NCBI GenBank assembly: GCA_902765885.1
Contig: CACXBN010000014.1
Span: 1-7,891, forward strand
From: an uncultured Ruminococcus sp.
GTDB lineage: Bacteria; Bacillota; Clostridia; Oscillospirales; CAG-272
Length of the DNA: 7,891 nucleotides
Direction: 5' to 3'
Shown here: one piece after another, positions 6,938 through 7,891 of the stretch
Position numbering within the stretch: the stretch's first letter is position 1
Layout of the letters: every line of letters starts with the position of its first letter
Program-made: the position numbers and the translations under genes
Notes under the pieces: model-generated
Told to the model about the DNA's origin: nothing
The model's database searches: none
The model's input: only the letters and a program-made list of their open reading frames with translations

Positions 6938-7891
6938 ATGAAAAAAAATTATATCGATTTTAACAATTTCCATCATAATTGTCCTTTTTGCTGTTGCAGC
7001 CGAAGCTGCCGTGGGGACAGTGATTTATGCATATAAAACAGAAACGCCCCCTAACATGAATGAGATAGATGATTCATGGGGAGAGCCTGCAATTCATGTC
7101 GACAAGAATACTCCGAACGCTGAACTTGTGAATTTCTGGGAAAAGGAAAAACCAGGCAGCCGGCCGGGAGTTTTTCCTGAGGACAGCGATTTTGACGTAT
7201 ATATGGTTTATGATAAAAACAATATATATTTTGCTCTTCGCTCGCATGATGATCAGATTTCCGGCGGGGTATCTCTGCACAGGGGAGACGGAGTACATTT
7301 TTGGTTGCAGCCGCTTGACAATATGGCAAATCCTTATGGGCCAAATGGCATGCCGCTCGGAACAACCCATGACGGAAGGGCATCATATGAGGATGCGTAT
7401 CTGTTCTACTGCTGCCTGGCAGACGATGACAAAACAACTGACTGGGGATGTGCATCCATCTATTTGGAAACAAAGCCGAAGATCGTCATCTCCGAAGATG
7501 AAATAACATGCTTTATTGAAGTGCCGCTTGATTATTACGGGCTCAGAAAAAAAGACACGCATGGCATGGAATTCGGAACTACCATTATGAGGATCAGCTC
7601 CAAAGATGCATATGATGAGGGCTTTGCCGGATGGCTTACCTGGGGAAAATCGTATGAAGAATACGATTCTCTTGAGAGCGTTAATACGATAATATTGTGG
7701 GATCCCGAGAGAGGAATGCCCGGAGAATCTGCGGATGACACATCAGGAACGGAATCATCTGACACGATGCACGAAGCTGATCTCAGCGGAGTATATAAAA
7801 GAAAAAAAACAGAGGTCGAGGCAGCTGTAGCGGCTGGACTTGTTCCCGAATATATCCAGAAAGACTGGACTTCTCCAATCACCCGCGGACA
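6938..7891 (+). CDS. Secreted CBM9/DOMON-like protein entering an SLH domain; frameshifted at start, partial at 3' end
   Basis: An open frame runs from 6942 to the window end. Its natural start, ATG 6938 after GAGGGT (6927-6932), is one base out of frame: eight A residues (6941-6948) follow the ATG where seven would connect it. Read literally, the ATG gives a 32-residue product ending at TAA 7034-7036. Frame-corrected, 317 residues are visible: MKK plus a hydrophobic signal peptide (about 4-25), then a CBM9/DOMON-like region (about 38-256) with NEIDDSWGEP, YMVYDKNNIYFALRSHD, RGDGVHFWLQP, ITCFIEVPLDYYGL and FAGWLTWGK. A Ser/Thr/Asp/Glu-rich linker follows (about 257-285). The final AAGLVPEYIQ and SPITRG resemble the start of an SLH repeat. 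It is inferred to be a wall-anchored carbohydrate-binding protein; an enzyme domain could lie beyond the window. Fallback starts (GTG 7011, GTG 7020, ATG 7056) would lose most or all of the signal peptide. Confidence 0.7.

Noticed and set aside
6921..6965. UGA recoding: ATG 6921 reading through TGA 6939-6941 into the CBM9-like frame
   Set aside because: No other gene here has an in-frame TGA, all Trp codons are TGG, and no selenocysteine-type element is apparent. A one-base A-run error or slippage is far simpler.
7051..7882. Minus-strand open frames opposite the CBM9-like gene (7051-7473 and 7535-7882) and a plus-strand one at 7192-7506
   Set aside because: They conflict with the single long frame carrying a signal peptide and domain motifs. 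Their translations are biased and without motifs.

Overview
The window reads as low-to-mid-GC Bacillota, probably class Clostridia. Evidence: purine-rich GGAGG-type ribosome sites, sigma-A style promoters with 17-nt spacers, TAA at all six intact stop codons, a compact arginine operon, and surface proteins with SLH cell-wall-anchoring domains next to carbohydrate-binding modules. No taxonomic marker gene is present, so nothing finer can be stated.

Region 1 (1-5370) is a complete argCJBDF operon on the + strand. A consensus promoter (TTGACA, 17 nt, TATAAT) overlaps two ARG-box-like sites spaced 3 bp apart, the layout expected for a hexameric ArgR/AhrC repressor. The operon encodes N-acetylglutamylphosphate reductase (short, type-2-like), ornithine/glutamate acetyltransferase, an acetylglutamate kinase with the N-terminal helix of arginine-inhibited forms, acetylornithine aminotransferase and ornithine carbamoyltransferase. 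ArgB, ArgC and ArgD turn N-acetylglutamate into N-acetylornithine. ArgJ moves the acetyl group back onto glutamate and releases ornithine. ArgF makes citrulline. Intergenic gaps are 19, 10, 1 and 11 nt. An intrinsic terminator closes the operon. argG, argH and carbamoyl-phosphate synthase genes are not in the window.

Region 2 (5371-7891) is unrelated to arginine. A new extended -10 promoter drives a secreted 460-residue protein with three SLH repeats and a C-terminal LamG-like jelly-roll domain. An 11-bp hairpin follows, then a second secreted protein with a CBM9/DOMON-like domain. Its C-terminus appears to enter an SLH repeat just as the window ends. This gene has no usable start codon in its own frame at the signal peptide: the well-placed ATG is followed by eight A residues where seven would keep the frame. 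That could be a sequencing error, an off-state phase variant, or a site of transcriptional slippage.

The arginine operon is ordinary apart from some regulatory detail. The more unusual part is the surface-protein pair and its A8 tract. I see no sign of a new defence, mobile or CRISPR system.
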